Of a DNA stretch of 64,000 nucleotides, positions 45,601-55,988 are shown in pieces; the first letter of the stretch is position 1, and each line of letters begins with the position of its first letter. The position numbers and the translations under genes are program-made. The notes under the pieces are model-generated. The model was not told where the DNA came from, searched no databases, and worked only from the letters and a program-made list of their open reading frames with translations. Origin of the DNA: Vitellaria paradoxa (lineage: Eukaryota; Streptophyta; Magnoliopsida; Ericales; Sapotaceae); NCBI GenBank assembly GCA_019916065.1, contig CM034242.1, positions 43,219,010 to 43,283,009 of the forward strand. The letters are read 5' to 3'.

Positions 45601-48510
45601 GTTAAATTTAGTTTGATATACATTGTTAGGCAGCATTTCCTAGCCATTGGTTTTGGACAATTACTGACCCAACATAGCATTAGAATTTTGATTCAAGGAG
45701 ATCCCAGTTTTAAGTATTGTTATGTGTTTATTTCCTCTATTTTGTGTTTATTTCCTCTATTATTTTTGTGCACTTCATTCTATCTCTACAGATGCACCTG
45801 TTTGATTCTGTTTATTTGCCTCTTCCATCCACATGCAACACCTCATGAGAGGGAGGTGGGATGCTTGATAAAGCCCATTTCCTAATAGATTAGGTTGTTA
45901 GGACAATTGGTGGCTTAACAATTGGGAATGTAAATATGGAGCTACAATTTTGCAGACACGAATGGGCAAACTTTCAGAGAAAGCTATCAAATTTATTGGA
46001 TCAATATCTGGATGGACTGCGACACTTCTCTTCATGTGGATGCCAGTTGCACAAATGGTAATCTCTCTCTCTCTCTCTCTCTCTCAAATCAAGTCTAAAA
46101 TCTTAAAAGATGACTTATCTGATCAAAATTAATGATTCTTATCCAGTGGACTAATTTCCTGAATCCTGATAACATCAAAGGTTTATCAGCCTTCTCAATG
46201 TTGCTTGCCATGATTGGGAATGGACTAATGATTCCACGGGCTCTCTTTATCCGGGATCTCATGTGGTATGTTTGTTTTTCACACTCAAACTCTTTTTATG
46301 CTCACTCTCTTATTTTAGATTGTTGTTGCTCGTCTTGCTATCATTAGGACTACTTTAAGATGCTACAATATCATTTCTTATTCTAGAATGATGTTGCATA
46401 TAACTCCTGACCCTCTCTTATGATGTCTTTTTTTTTTTTCCCGCTCGCGAGCGCGTTTTTTTTTTTTTTTTTGTTTGGGGGGGGGTTTATTGAATTAGTT
46501 GATATTTAATGATTATGTCTTACATTTGTTCCGCTCTTTTATGGAATGACAATTATACCTTCCCTTGAACTATTACAAGGTTACTCATCTCCGATTACCA
46601 AAGCCCAAAAGGAAAAATTGAACTTTAATGCACAAGAAGCAAATGGGTAAACTGCTGTATCTTTTACCCAGTCTTCCTTCCCACGCCTGTCGAACCATGT
46701 GGTCGCTGGAGACAGGAATCTTTTCCAGCTGCATGTTAGCATTTTCATCCAATATTATTGCCTGCAACTTATATGATGATGAAAGCTATGTGGCCAGTTT
46801 TTCATTATACTTCGATGCAATCAATTATTGGGCTATTAAAAGGTTGCATGATAATAGAACTTATGCTATATGTGATGCTAATTTTTTCCCAATCCATTCT
46901 CTTAAATCCTAGACATAAACATTCGGCTACACCTTATTAGTTATTTTATGGATCACTAAAGCTGGTTATTAGACCGACTACTTTGGAATAAATATGCAAA
47001 GGGGCATGGCATGATATACCGCCCTTGCATAGAAATTATTGTACAAGTTAATTGTACTGAGAGAGAACAATTTTTTAGTTTGACTGTTTAATTAGCCCAA
47101 AAAAATAAAAACAAAAATAAATTATTCATCTGAATGTCGATTCTGCTTATAAAGATTTTTGTGGAAATCCGTACTGCATTCTGTATGTTATTCTTATATT
47201 TATTATGCATAACTGGTACCATCTATTGAGAAATTACCTATATATAGAGAGAGATAGAGACAGAGATGATAAACTTGATTTTTGAGTGCTGGTTTTGCTT
47301 ACACAAGCTTATTATATGAAGACATACTGCATTTTGCATATACCTCTAATTGTCATGTACAATTACTATTAAATGGCTGGAGATTCATGGCTGAGTTGTT
47401 TGAGGCGATTCTTTAATTTGTATTTAGTGCATGTAGGCCAAGGGTTAAAACTGCAAAAGATTTTCTGATTCTGGATGTGTTAGGATTTAAAAATCATGTC
47501 AGGGAAGTGATGACTTTATGATAAGGGAGGGCCAGGATCTTTGGCTTTTACCTGCATTGAATATTCTTAAGCAAATCTTGTTTTTCAACAACTTCAGGGT
47601 GGTATTCAAATCCTTGCATGCCCAAGCTTTACTTATTTGGACCTAGATACCTCCAGGTTAAAAAATAATAATAATTCCTTTTCTAATGTGCTCAAGAAGT
47701 TAAAGATAGGTCCAGATGCAAATTCGGTATTTATGTCAGGAAGCAAAGGAAGCTTAGAAATAAACTAAATACAGCAATAGAAAGGGAAAATATTTCTGTT
47801 CTATGCCAAGTAGTCAACACTTTTCCCTTGGTTTTCCTTGGACAAGAAGGGACAAAAAGTAAAAAGAGTTATCTCCATGTAAATTATTGATAGTGAGTTT
47901 TTGGTGGATTTGGTTGACTTGTGTAGCCTTGTAAATTCTTCTATTCCTATGTGTGGGATTGTCAATACTTTTCCTTGTCAGTAGTCTGATGCTTTTGTTT
48001 TGTGGCACTGATAATATTATTGTTGATGACTGATGATGATACATCTGAATAAGAGTGTTTGGTGCAACAATTAATTACAGGTTCACTGGTTCAAGTTGGG
48101 CTTCCGTTTTTTATGGTTGGGGAAACCTAATATGTTTGTATTGGTAAGACATTCAAAAAATATTAGTCTGAGTCTATAACCATATTATCACGAGTTTGTG
48201 AGCATCCATCTTGTTTATATATATATATATATAATTAACCGTAACATTGAATTGTGAATTCAGTTTCAACAGTATCAGCAAGGAATTTTTCTTGGCAGCA
48301 ACAGCTGGCTTGTACACATGGATAGGTTGTCCCTCGATTAACCGTGCAACTTTAAAAATCTTTTTGGCAATTGTAGGGATGAACTTCACTTTTTTTCTCT
48401 CTCTCTTATCATTCACTATTGCAACAGGAATTGCTCTTTGGAGGGACACCAAAGTGTACGGATACAATTCACCACTGACATCTATAAAGGATTTGGTTTT
48501 CGGACACTGA
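42678..48510 (+). CDS. MEX1: MEX1-type maltose exporter of the chloroplast envelope, 9 exons, about 416 aa
   Basis: MEX1 exports maltose from starch breakdown across the chloroplast inner envelope at night. Exons: 42678-42941, 43125-43301, 43401-43691, 43846-43935, 45956-46057, 46147-46265, 48081-48143, 48264-48325, 48428-48510. Phases match throughout, and the total is 417 codons with TGA. The first about 85 residues are Ser/Arg/Pro-rich with no acidic cluster, as in a transit peptide. The body has the family blocks QWDSLTAKFAGASNIPFLLL, LVGNLTLLSYFAKKREKE, GLSVLPQVMWSTFVP, SGWTATLLFMWMPVAQMW and NPDNIKGLSAFSMLL, with several hydrophobic helices. It ends SPLTSIKDLVFGH. The length is close to Arabidopsis MEX1 as I recall it. 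The start is the first ATG in the leader. Intron 4 (43936-45955) contains a decayed LINE; intron 6 (46266-48080) shows no gene. The last intron is in frame and stop-free (see its own entry). Confidence 0.95.
43741..43769. repeat. C-tract directly followed by G-tract (hairpin-forming) in MEX1 intron 3
   Basis: A run of nine C is immediately followed by ten G, after a further C-rich stretch. It can fold into a perfect hairpin. It could be genuine or a sequencing/assembly artefact. Confidence 0.7.
44590..45080 (+). mobile_element. Decayed LINE reverse transcriptase fragment in MEX1 intron 4
   Basis: Broken plus-strand frames resemble the start of a plant LINE reverse transcriptase: GDKAPRPNKMKLA (relatives have GDKAPGPDGF), CLRNSMRVLIP, then a block resembling DFRPISLVG (read as LTY.FGWGL across frames), then NSYVEGCRC (relatives NAFVEGRQI). 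It carries stops and a poly-A interruption. Confidence 0.6.
48326..48427 (+). other. MEX1: Frame-preserving 102-nt intron 8 of MEX1 (exitron-like if retained)
   Basis: The intron starts gttgtc at 48326 and ends gcaacag at 48427. Splicing joins TWIG to IALWRD, as in the family. Its length is divisible by three and it has no in-frame stop, so retention would insert 34 residues without shifting frame. The inserted peptide is strongly hydrophobic (about IFLAIVGMNFTFFLSLLSF), resembling an extra membrane helix. Confidence 0.8.
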
Positions 48511-50271
48511 TTTTACCCACGGTTGTTTGTGATGCTGCCGGTGTGGCTCTGTGTTGGCTGCTGCACAACAAACGAGTTTTGCTGGTACCCGTTGTAAATC
48601 TTCTTTTATGGGTTTAAGCTGCTGCTCCTCATTTGATTCTCTGCCACTGGGGATTGGTGTTGAGTTACAGTTTTCAGTGATTGAACATCTTGTGGTGAAT
48701 TACTCCTGCCTGTCATTTATGAAGCAGATTGCAAATATATATATATATATATATATATGTAATATTAACCCGGCTCATGTAAACTGAATAAGTTCATATG
48801 GACATTGTAAGAAGTAGGGAAAGATGTATTCCTGACAATTTCAATGACTAGCATTTAATTTAATTTTGAATATTAAGTGCATTCAATTACTGTTGGTTTG
48901 AAGGGGGTCTTCTTCTGCCTGAGCATATAACTACTCTATTGGATTTGGGAAGAAGGAATGGTTGTTGGACACAAGTCTTTTTCTTTGATATCTTGCACTA
49001 TGTCAAGTTATCAACCAAGAATACCCCGCTTAATTATAATTAACTTTCTTTCTCAATAATGTATAATTTATCAAACATTTTTTTTTTAATTCCAGCTGTC
49101 TTTAGTTTGGCCTGCTAAGCTGTTCACGTAAAAGCTATTAATGAGTAAACTCCAGATTTTACTTGAAACCAAAAGTAATATACGCAGAGAATATGTTAAT
49201 ATATTTATTATTTTATATTTTTATTACGATGTATTTTTAATTTTAAAAATTACATTACAACGTATTTAGTTTTTAGCCATATCTTTAACTTATCTAATTT
49301 TTAGCCATATCTTTTCTTTCTTTCTTTTTTCTTTTTTTAATAATTACTCTAAATTATCATGGTTCGCAATCAGGGCGGATCTAAGAATTTTGGGACGGAT
49401 CTAAGAATTTTGTTGCGTGAAGACAAAATTAAATAAAAACTCATACAAGTAGTTTTTTACCAAAATGAGACAAAAATAAAAGTTATGTACTTTCAAAAGA
49501 TAGTATTTTTATAAGTGTTTTCTGTGACTTTTTATTATTTGAAAAATTATGCTTACATGGTTGACAAGACTTTTTTAATAAGTAAGTCCTAAAAACTTGG
49601 TCTCATATATTAGAATCATAATCAGTAATTCAACATTGAAGACCTAAATTTGTTGGAAGATTAAACAAATCAATTTTTATGTGATTTCTTTCTAAAAACT
49701 TGTCATAACTCAGAAAAGATGATAAATTTAACATTAATTTTCTTTTAAAATATCTATCCACAACTATATAAATTTAAAAAATATTAACTCAAGATATAAA
49801 TATTTAAAATTTTCAAAAATTTCTAATATTTATTTATTTAAAAAAGCAAGTTAAGTTATAGTTCAAATGTATATTAATAAAAATTTTAACTTAAATAAAT
49901 ATATCAATAATTTTATGTTAAAATAGGAAATTCTCTTAAAATTTTGATTAATTTAATATTTTTTATTAAATTTTAACAGTTTATTTTATAGAATGAGAGT
50001 TAATATTAATAATTTTTTAAAATAAGAGGGGTAAGTAAAGTTATTAAATGTTAAGAGACTGTACATGTAATTATTCTAATGTGGAGGAAGGGTAAATGTA
50101 ATTTACCTATAATATTAAATTCATGTAATTTCTGTGCAACCTTGCGAATTCCAAACATGTTGCTAGGGGGGGATGTCAAATCAACTCTGAAAAGCTCGTG
50201 ACCCTGGGAGATCCCTCTGGGAGTGCGAGGGAGAGGGAGAACGAGGGGGCAAGAGAGAGAGAGATAGAGAG
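48511..50271. other. Intergenic region between MEX1 and the BRIP gene
   Basis: The MEX1 3' UTR occupies the first part, with a TA repeat near 48737-48758. From about 49080 the sequence is AT-rich and featureless except for small direct repeats (CGGATCTAAGAATTTTG twice at 49376-49411; TTTTTAGCCATATCTTT twice near 49270-49318). The last 70 bases before 50272 are GA-rich (GAGAGGGAGAGGG and AGAGAGAGAGAGA), a likely leader of the BRIP transcript. Confidence 0.5.
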
Positions 50272-52424
50272 ATGGAAGAGGCAAAGGCATTAGCTCAGCA
50301 ACAGCAGCAGCAGCAGCAGTTGCTTCTCCTCCAACAAATTCAACAGCAGCAGCAGCAGCAGAAACAACAGGCTATGTCTCGTTTCCCTTCAAACATCGAC
50401 GCTCATCTCAGACCTCCGGGCCTTCAATATCGCTCTATCAATCCCCAACAACAACAACAGCAACAACAACAACAACAAAGCCCTAACCCTAATTCGATCC
50501 CTAATCAACAACAGCACCAGCAAAACCCCACCTCAAATCTACAGCAGCAACAACACAAGGCAATTCGATCATCACCGGGGAATCAACTGGAACTCCAGAT
50601 GGCGTACCAGGATGCCTGTCGAGTCTGTCAGCCCGACTTCAAGAGCCCTTTCTCTTCCCTCCAAGACGCTTGCGAAAGGTAAAAGCTTTCCTCTTTTTCC
50701 ATTTTTTTAGTTATTAATTACTGTTTGAATCCACGGAGAATGTTCTTCTAATAATCTATAATACTTATAATCCTGCGTGTAAGGCCATATGGATGTTTAT
50801 GAATGATTTCATAGAGCCAAAAGGTGCTTGCTTCCATTGTTCTGACAGAAGTTCCAAAAATGATCACTCAATTGTGCACCCCTGGCAACTGTACTAATTA
50901 TTATTTGAATTATAACTGTAAATTATAATGCCTATTGACACGAGTTGGTGATTAGTGCCGCTTGCTAGTTTGTTTAGGAAGTAACAAGGGTAGTTTTGCT
51001 TAGTTTCACATCAATCGTGCAACATAAATAGAAGCCTGGAAATTTTCTGGAAATTATCCCCCCCCCCCCCAAAAAAAAATTAAGGTAGAATAAAATACAA
51101 TTTAATTTTGGACACTAGTGTTGAAGAGTCACCTCTTGTAGTTTTCTTGCCAAAATTTTGGAAAATGGGATTTTTAACCTGTCATGCGGCAGATGCTGTA
51201 TTTGTATGGCTCATGGGAACCTGTTAGGTGGCTTTTATCTTTCCTCTTTTTTTGTTTTTTTAAGTCCTAATAGTACATTCATGATGCTCCTACAGTTTTC
51301 TTTGTTTCCTTCTTGCATGCGTCTTGAATCGGTAGAATTCATGGAATTTAAAAAGAGTGAATTGCTGCTTAAGTACTAAAATTCCATTTTATGTTATTTA
51401 AGTTTCTTGGTATCCTTAATTGTTTGTTTTCCACAGCATAATATGATATATACCATGAAACAAGTGGACTGTTATTTGTTGTTGACCACTACATCAAGGT
51501 GGGTGTAATGTCAAAGGACCATCTTTCTATGATAACTTTGTTATGATGGGTGAATATTATTGGTGGTTAAATTAACATTTCTTATGTACATATGTGCTAA
51601 ATTGTTTAGACTTTCTGGGTAGAATCTACAAAATTCGATGGACATATTTGCTGAATGTAATATCTCATGTATACCAACTACTGTAGATACTTTGTTCCGG
51701 TAAGGGCTAGTAATTCTCCACAAGGATACTGGGTGAAATCTTGATATAATTTGAAAAAACAAACAACAGGAAATACAATAAGATACCTATTTTTCATAAT
51801 TAGAGGATTAAGAGTTGTTTTTAACCAATTGATCACTTGATTTAGATGAAGAGAGGAGAGGCTGCAAGATGTGATTGTTCCAAACCAAATTCTTAGGCTG
51901 TCATGTTGGTTGTGATGTGTCTACTTGTGTCTAGTGTTCAAATTTGTTGATGGTTCTTTTGTTTGGTGAATGTCTACCTTTCACTTGTTCAATGGGGTTT
52001 TTTATAAGTAATAGTGTCTATGTTGTACGGCCAATTGCTCTGCTACCATAACATTTCTTGCCATGGTGAATATTTGTGCTGGCCCATGTTGTCTATGGTT
52101 GTTGGAGCTCATGCACTTCATGAATTTTTTGGGTAGCTAAGGTGGTTTAATTGGTCACTATTTAATATGTTTTGGAGGATTTGCAGTATGTTGAATGAAT
52201 TAGTATTCAACCTCAATGAACTTAGGTGATGGTTGAGTTGCTCTTGCGAGACTTATAATGCCATCAGCAGAATGTTGATTTAATCAAAAACAATTCTACA
52301 ACAATATAGAGGGTGTAGAGCTTGAGTTGAACTCACTTTTTGAATTTTGTAGAGAACATGAGTGCATAGAGCTTGATTTGAATTGTAATACTCTTTACAG
52401 TTTGGCACATTCTTAGTTATCAAA

Positions 52425-52456
<32 letters not shown>

Positions 52457-54097
52457 GGTGTATGGATTATCAATATACATATATATAGAGTGCATGTGCA
52501 GGGTCCATGCAATATGCAAGGCAATCTATTTGAGTAATAAACAAAACAGTTGTGAAAAAATAACTAAAGACTATATTAGAAGTAAAATATTGAGGAATTT
52601 CTGGCAGGATATAGGAGTTTAAGAGTGGGTAGAGAGAATTAAAATTTCTTGGCTTGCTAGAGTTAGCAATTATGGATGAAGTGGAAAAGGTGGTGGCAAT
52701 TGATGAAAAAGATTTAAGAAAGGGGAAGGAAGGGGGGGTCTCCATGTGATATTATAAATAGAAAAAAAACAAAGAACAAGGTTGCTAGGGAGATCTATTC
52801 AGACTTCCTAGAGCTCCTTCAAAGCTTGTTGAAAAACCTGTTGTCGGACTTGATTAATTGCCTTTGTTGTTCAGAATGAATGGTTTCATTTTGTAATTTT
52901 CTAATTGTTCCAAAGTCCTATAAGTTGAAAATGTGAGAAATTGTTGATAAAAAAAAGGACTACTTTCGCTCCTTGTTAGATATTTCAAGGCTATTATAGG
53001 CATATGACACAGTAATCGCTAGTGTGTGAACTATGAAAAGAGAGACGGGGAATTTCCCATGGCTATAGGTTAATATCAAGTATCGTTTCTAAGTTGATAT
53101 TTTGCATTGCTTATGGATGTACTTGCTGGGCAGATTCAATAGGATTTTTCCTTGGCATGTATTACTTGTTGATGATATAATTACAATTAAGGAAACTGTA
53201 GGAATGAAATCTAAAGTAAGTAATCTAGAGAATTATTAAGTTTGACCCAGCAGATATGTGAAGTGCAACTTTATGATCCAGAATGGGAAGAATGTAGAGT
53301 GTGAATTATAGCCTAGAGACGCACGAAGGTGATTATTCACATGCCTTGCATTAATTACTCAGTAAGCACGGAGTGAGAAAAATATACATATATATACAAG
53401 GAGGGGGAGATTGGGCTTAATTATTTAGGGTGTATGGTACCATTTCTGCAGGCTACTACCTTACCATGTGGTGGCAGACTATGAAGCTGAGGAGGATGAT
53501 AGAATACTTGATTCAGACACCACAGGTCAGATGCTGTCTCGCTCGCAGCAATGGGACCACAACATAGCAGCAAAAGTTGCAGAGTTCACAGCCACATTTG
53601 AGAAACAGGCTCTTGCCTTCAATATAATTTCCCGTAAAAGAGCTCTTGGGGAATTCAGATCAGAGGAGAGGTTAATGATCGAGCAGGCTCTCCTGCAAGA
53701 GGAGAGACGGGCCATGTATGAACTGAGGACAGAAATGGATTCAAGGGAGAAGGCCGGTCGAGAGGCACAGGAAGCAAAATTGCGGATGGCTGCCATGGTT
53801 CAGGCGGAGCAAGTTCGAGCAGAGTCACAGAATCGTGCAGAAATGATGGCTCGTGCCCCGATAAGAGGAAGTGCACTCGGTTCCCAAGGGAGCAGTGAAC
53901 TTGCGATTGGCCATGACTTGGGTGAGCAGGAGCAGAACCCAGAAGAAGGAATCAATAATGGATGGGGAAACAATACACAGAGAGATGAGAAAGAACCATC
54001 GGAGGATTTCTTGAATGATGAGGAGACAGAGAATGGAGAAACAAGTGGGCAACAGGAGTGGCGTGAAGTGGGAGAGTTTGATTTGAACACTAGATAA
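50272..54097 (+). CDS. Glutamine-rich GLTSCR-domain protein, BRIP1/BRIP2-type SWI/SNF subunit, two exons, about 350 aa
   Basis: Plant BRIP proteins bind the BRM remodelling ATPase and are part of the plant SWI/SNF complex in the nucleus. Exon 1 is 50272-50678 and exon 2 is 53452-54097; AG|G completes Arg at the junction and the sum is 351 codons with TAA. The N-terminus (residues 1-95) is glutamine-rich, with four Q runs coded by mixed CAG and CAA. Then comes the conserved GLTSCR-like region: YQDACRVCQPDFKSPFSSLQDACERLLPYHV and the charged helix around FEKQALAFNIISRKRALGEF and EERLMIEQALLQEERR (about 115-215), likely coiled coil. The tail is acidic and ends EVGEFDLNTR. The start is the first ATG after a GA-rich leader. 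I recognise the family from this block; which paralogue it is cannot be told. The 2.8 kb intron contains an RTE LINE remnant. Confidence 0.88.
52426..52459. repeat. TA then GA microsatellite in the BRIP intron
   Basis: An ATATATATATAT run passes directly into AGAGAGAGAGAGAGAG. It is non-coding and of simple-repeat type. Confidence 0.8.
52975..53240 (+). mobile_element. RTE-type LINE reverse transcriptase remnant in the BRIP intron
   Basis: Plus-strand frames read, with breaks, a YDTVIAS-like block, GEFPMAIGL (relatives EFPITIGLHQGS), MDVLAGQIQ-like, PWHVLLVDDII-like (the catalytic FADD position) and a short tail. The order and spacing match the RTE core. A related remnant lies at 14755-15165 on the opposite strand. 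Confidence 0.65.
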
Positions 54098-55988
54098 AAC
54101 TGTGCAAAATGGTAGTTGATTGGCAGTAGTAATATTAGAAGTTGTATTTTAGTTGAAGAATGATCATGTTAAGGACTCTTTTGGGTTGAGGTTGATATGG
54201 CCTCCTAGACAACAGAAGATATTTTGAAGGTCTCATTGCAGGTAAAATCTCTATAATATGGGGGTATGGTCTGATGCTGATTCCCAGCTACTGAAATTGT
54301 AGTTGGCATTACTTGTTTTGCCCCGGATTTTTTTTTAATTATTATTTATGAATGGTTTGAAATTCCAATAATACCCCAATTTTGTGGTTTAATTTATTCA
54401 TTTAAAAGAAAGGGGCATTATGGAAATTTCATGCTGCAACCTCTCGCAACTCAACCCCCCGGACAGGCGAAAAGCTCAAACTTACGCTGCCCGGCTATTT
54501 TGTATTGGGCCAATCAGAAGCCCAAATGAGGCAGCAACCCATTTATTGAGGGTCATTTGTTTGGGTGGGCCTAAAAACTTTTGTATGGACCCACCCATCT
54601 GATTTTAATATACATTAGTATATAGCTGTTATTGTCCCAGTTGTAAGGTGAAGGCAACAATTGAACCTAACTGGACCACAAATTGTTTTAACTCTGCTGA
54701 ATTTAGCGCGAAAATGGGGCGACCGAACCAAATAACAAAACCACGAGGCCAATTATTTGTGCAAAATTTTTTCATAATTGGCTACTTAAATCTTTTTTGT
54801 ATTGGTCAATCGTGGCCCCAATCTCAACACAGTAGTCAAAACTTAAATGGGCCGGTGTGGGTCAACAAGGGCCCAATCTGAACACAGGGGCCCAAAGTTA
54901 GAAATAAATGGGCTGGTATGTTCAATCATGGGTCGAATCTAACAATAAGCGGGTAGTAGTCAGTAGTGGGCCCAATCTCAACATGGCTCAAACTCAGAAA
55001 TAAATTGGCCGGTGAGGTCAATCATGGGCCCAATCTCTACAATGTAGCCCAAACTTAGGAAGAAATGGGCCAGTTGGTCAATTGTGGGCCCAATCTCAGT
55101 GGCTCAAACATAGAAATAAATGGGCCGGTACTGGTCAATTGTAAGCCCAAACTCAACACTGGCCAAAGTTAGAAGTAAATGGGCCGAGTGGCCCTTTTAA
55201 TTTTGTATAAATGGGTCAAGTGGCCCTTTTAATTTTGTAGAATCAATCAAAATTTTGAAATTGAGCTCAACATTGGGCCTATTTACTAGAGCTGGTTGTG
55301 GGCTTGGGCCTTAAATTTTCGTTGGAGCCCCATTTAAAATTTAATCGGATCAAACGAACTCCCAAATAAGCCAGCCAAACCCAATATCAAGCCCAGGGGT
55401 AGGCGTTGGCCACGGATTTTCAGTTAGTGCCGAATTAATTTCTATAGCCGCCAATGTGATATAGAGTCATAGAAGAGTCCATTTCTGTAGGCAATGGTTA
55501 TCGAATGGCCCAGATAGGCCGAGCAATGCTAAACAACAGGTTCCTTGGCCGCCGCTGTGGATTCGGACAGATCCAATCCCCACTCTTACTGGATTGCACA
55601 TTTTCAAATCAGACCATCATGGTCGTTTAAACAAATAAGAATTGAAATCAACCTCCTCCTACCATCAATAACAGCACCACCTAAACAAATAAACTTTTAT
55701 GGAACCCTTGAGGTAAAAACAATGGGCCAAGGAAGAAAACTACAACAGAAAATAAAATTAAATCTCATTCTTCTCGCATTTTCTTCTAATTTTTCACAAG
55801 AGCAACAATTTGGAGCCAATAAATAAGAAAGAGAATGTTCCTGTAGCATCAATATGCTGTATTCTCCAAAGAGATCATTCAAGTGATGTATAAGACAACA
55901 AAAATGTTCACAATGACCGTGATTCTGCCAACAAACCCTGAAACACTTTTGTTTTTCCGTCTAATGAAAATAATAGGAGTTATTTTTA
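54098..55988. other. Convergent intergenic region between BRIP and alanyl-tRNA synthetase
   Basis: Both genes end into this 1.9 kb. The first part is the BRIP 3' UTR. A degenerate tandem repeat rich in GGGCCCAAT and AAATGGGCC occupies about 54800-55200 (own entry). No coding signal was recognised; the open frames 54420-54602, 54648-54881 and 55545-55826 have no family match. Confidence 0.55.
54800..55200. repeat. Degenerate tandem repeat, about 55-65 bp units, rich in TGGGCC
   Basis: At least six units follow the pattern GGTCAAT(C/T)(G/A)TGGGCCCAATCTCAACA, then CCCAAACTTAGAAATAAATGGGCCGGT. Units begin at roughly 54803, 54857, 54918, 54955, 55015, 55075 and 55134. Each carries one or two TGGGCC/GGCCCA cores, the same core as plant Site II elements. 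Confidence 0.8.

Noticed and set aside
45484..45885. 133-codon open frame in MEX1 intron 4
   Set aside because: It is a hydrophobic low-complexity frame in an intron. The flanking exons splice in frame without it.
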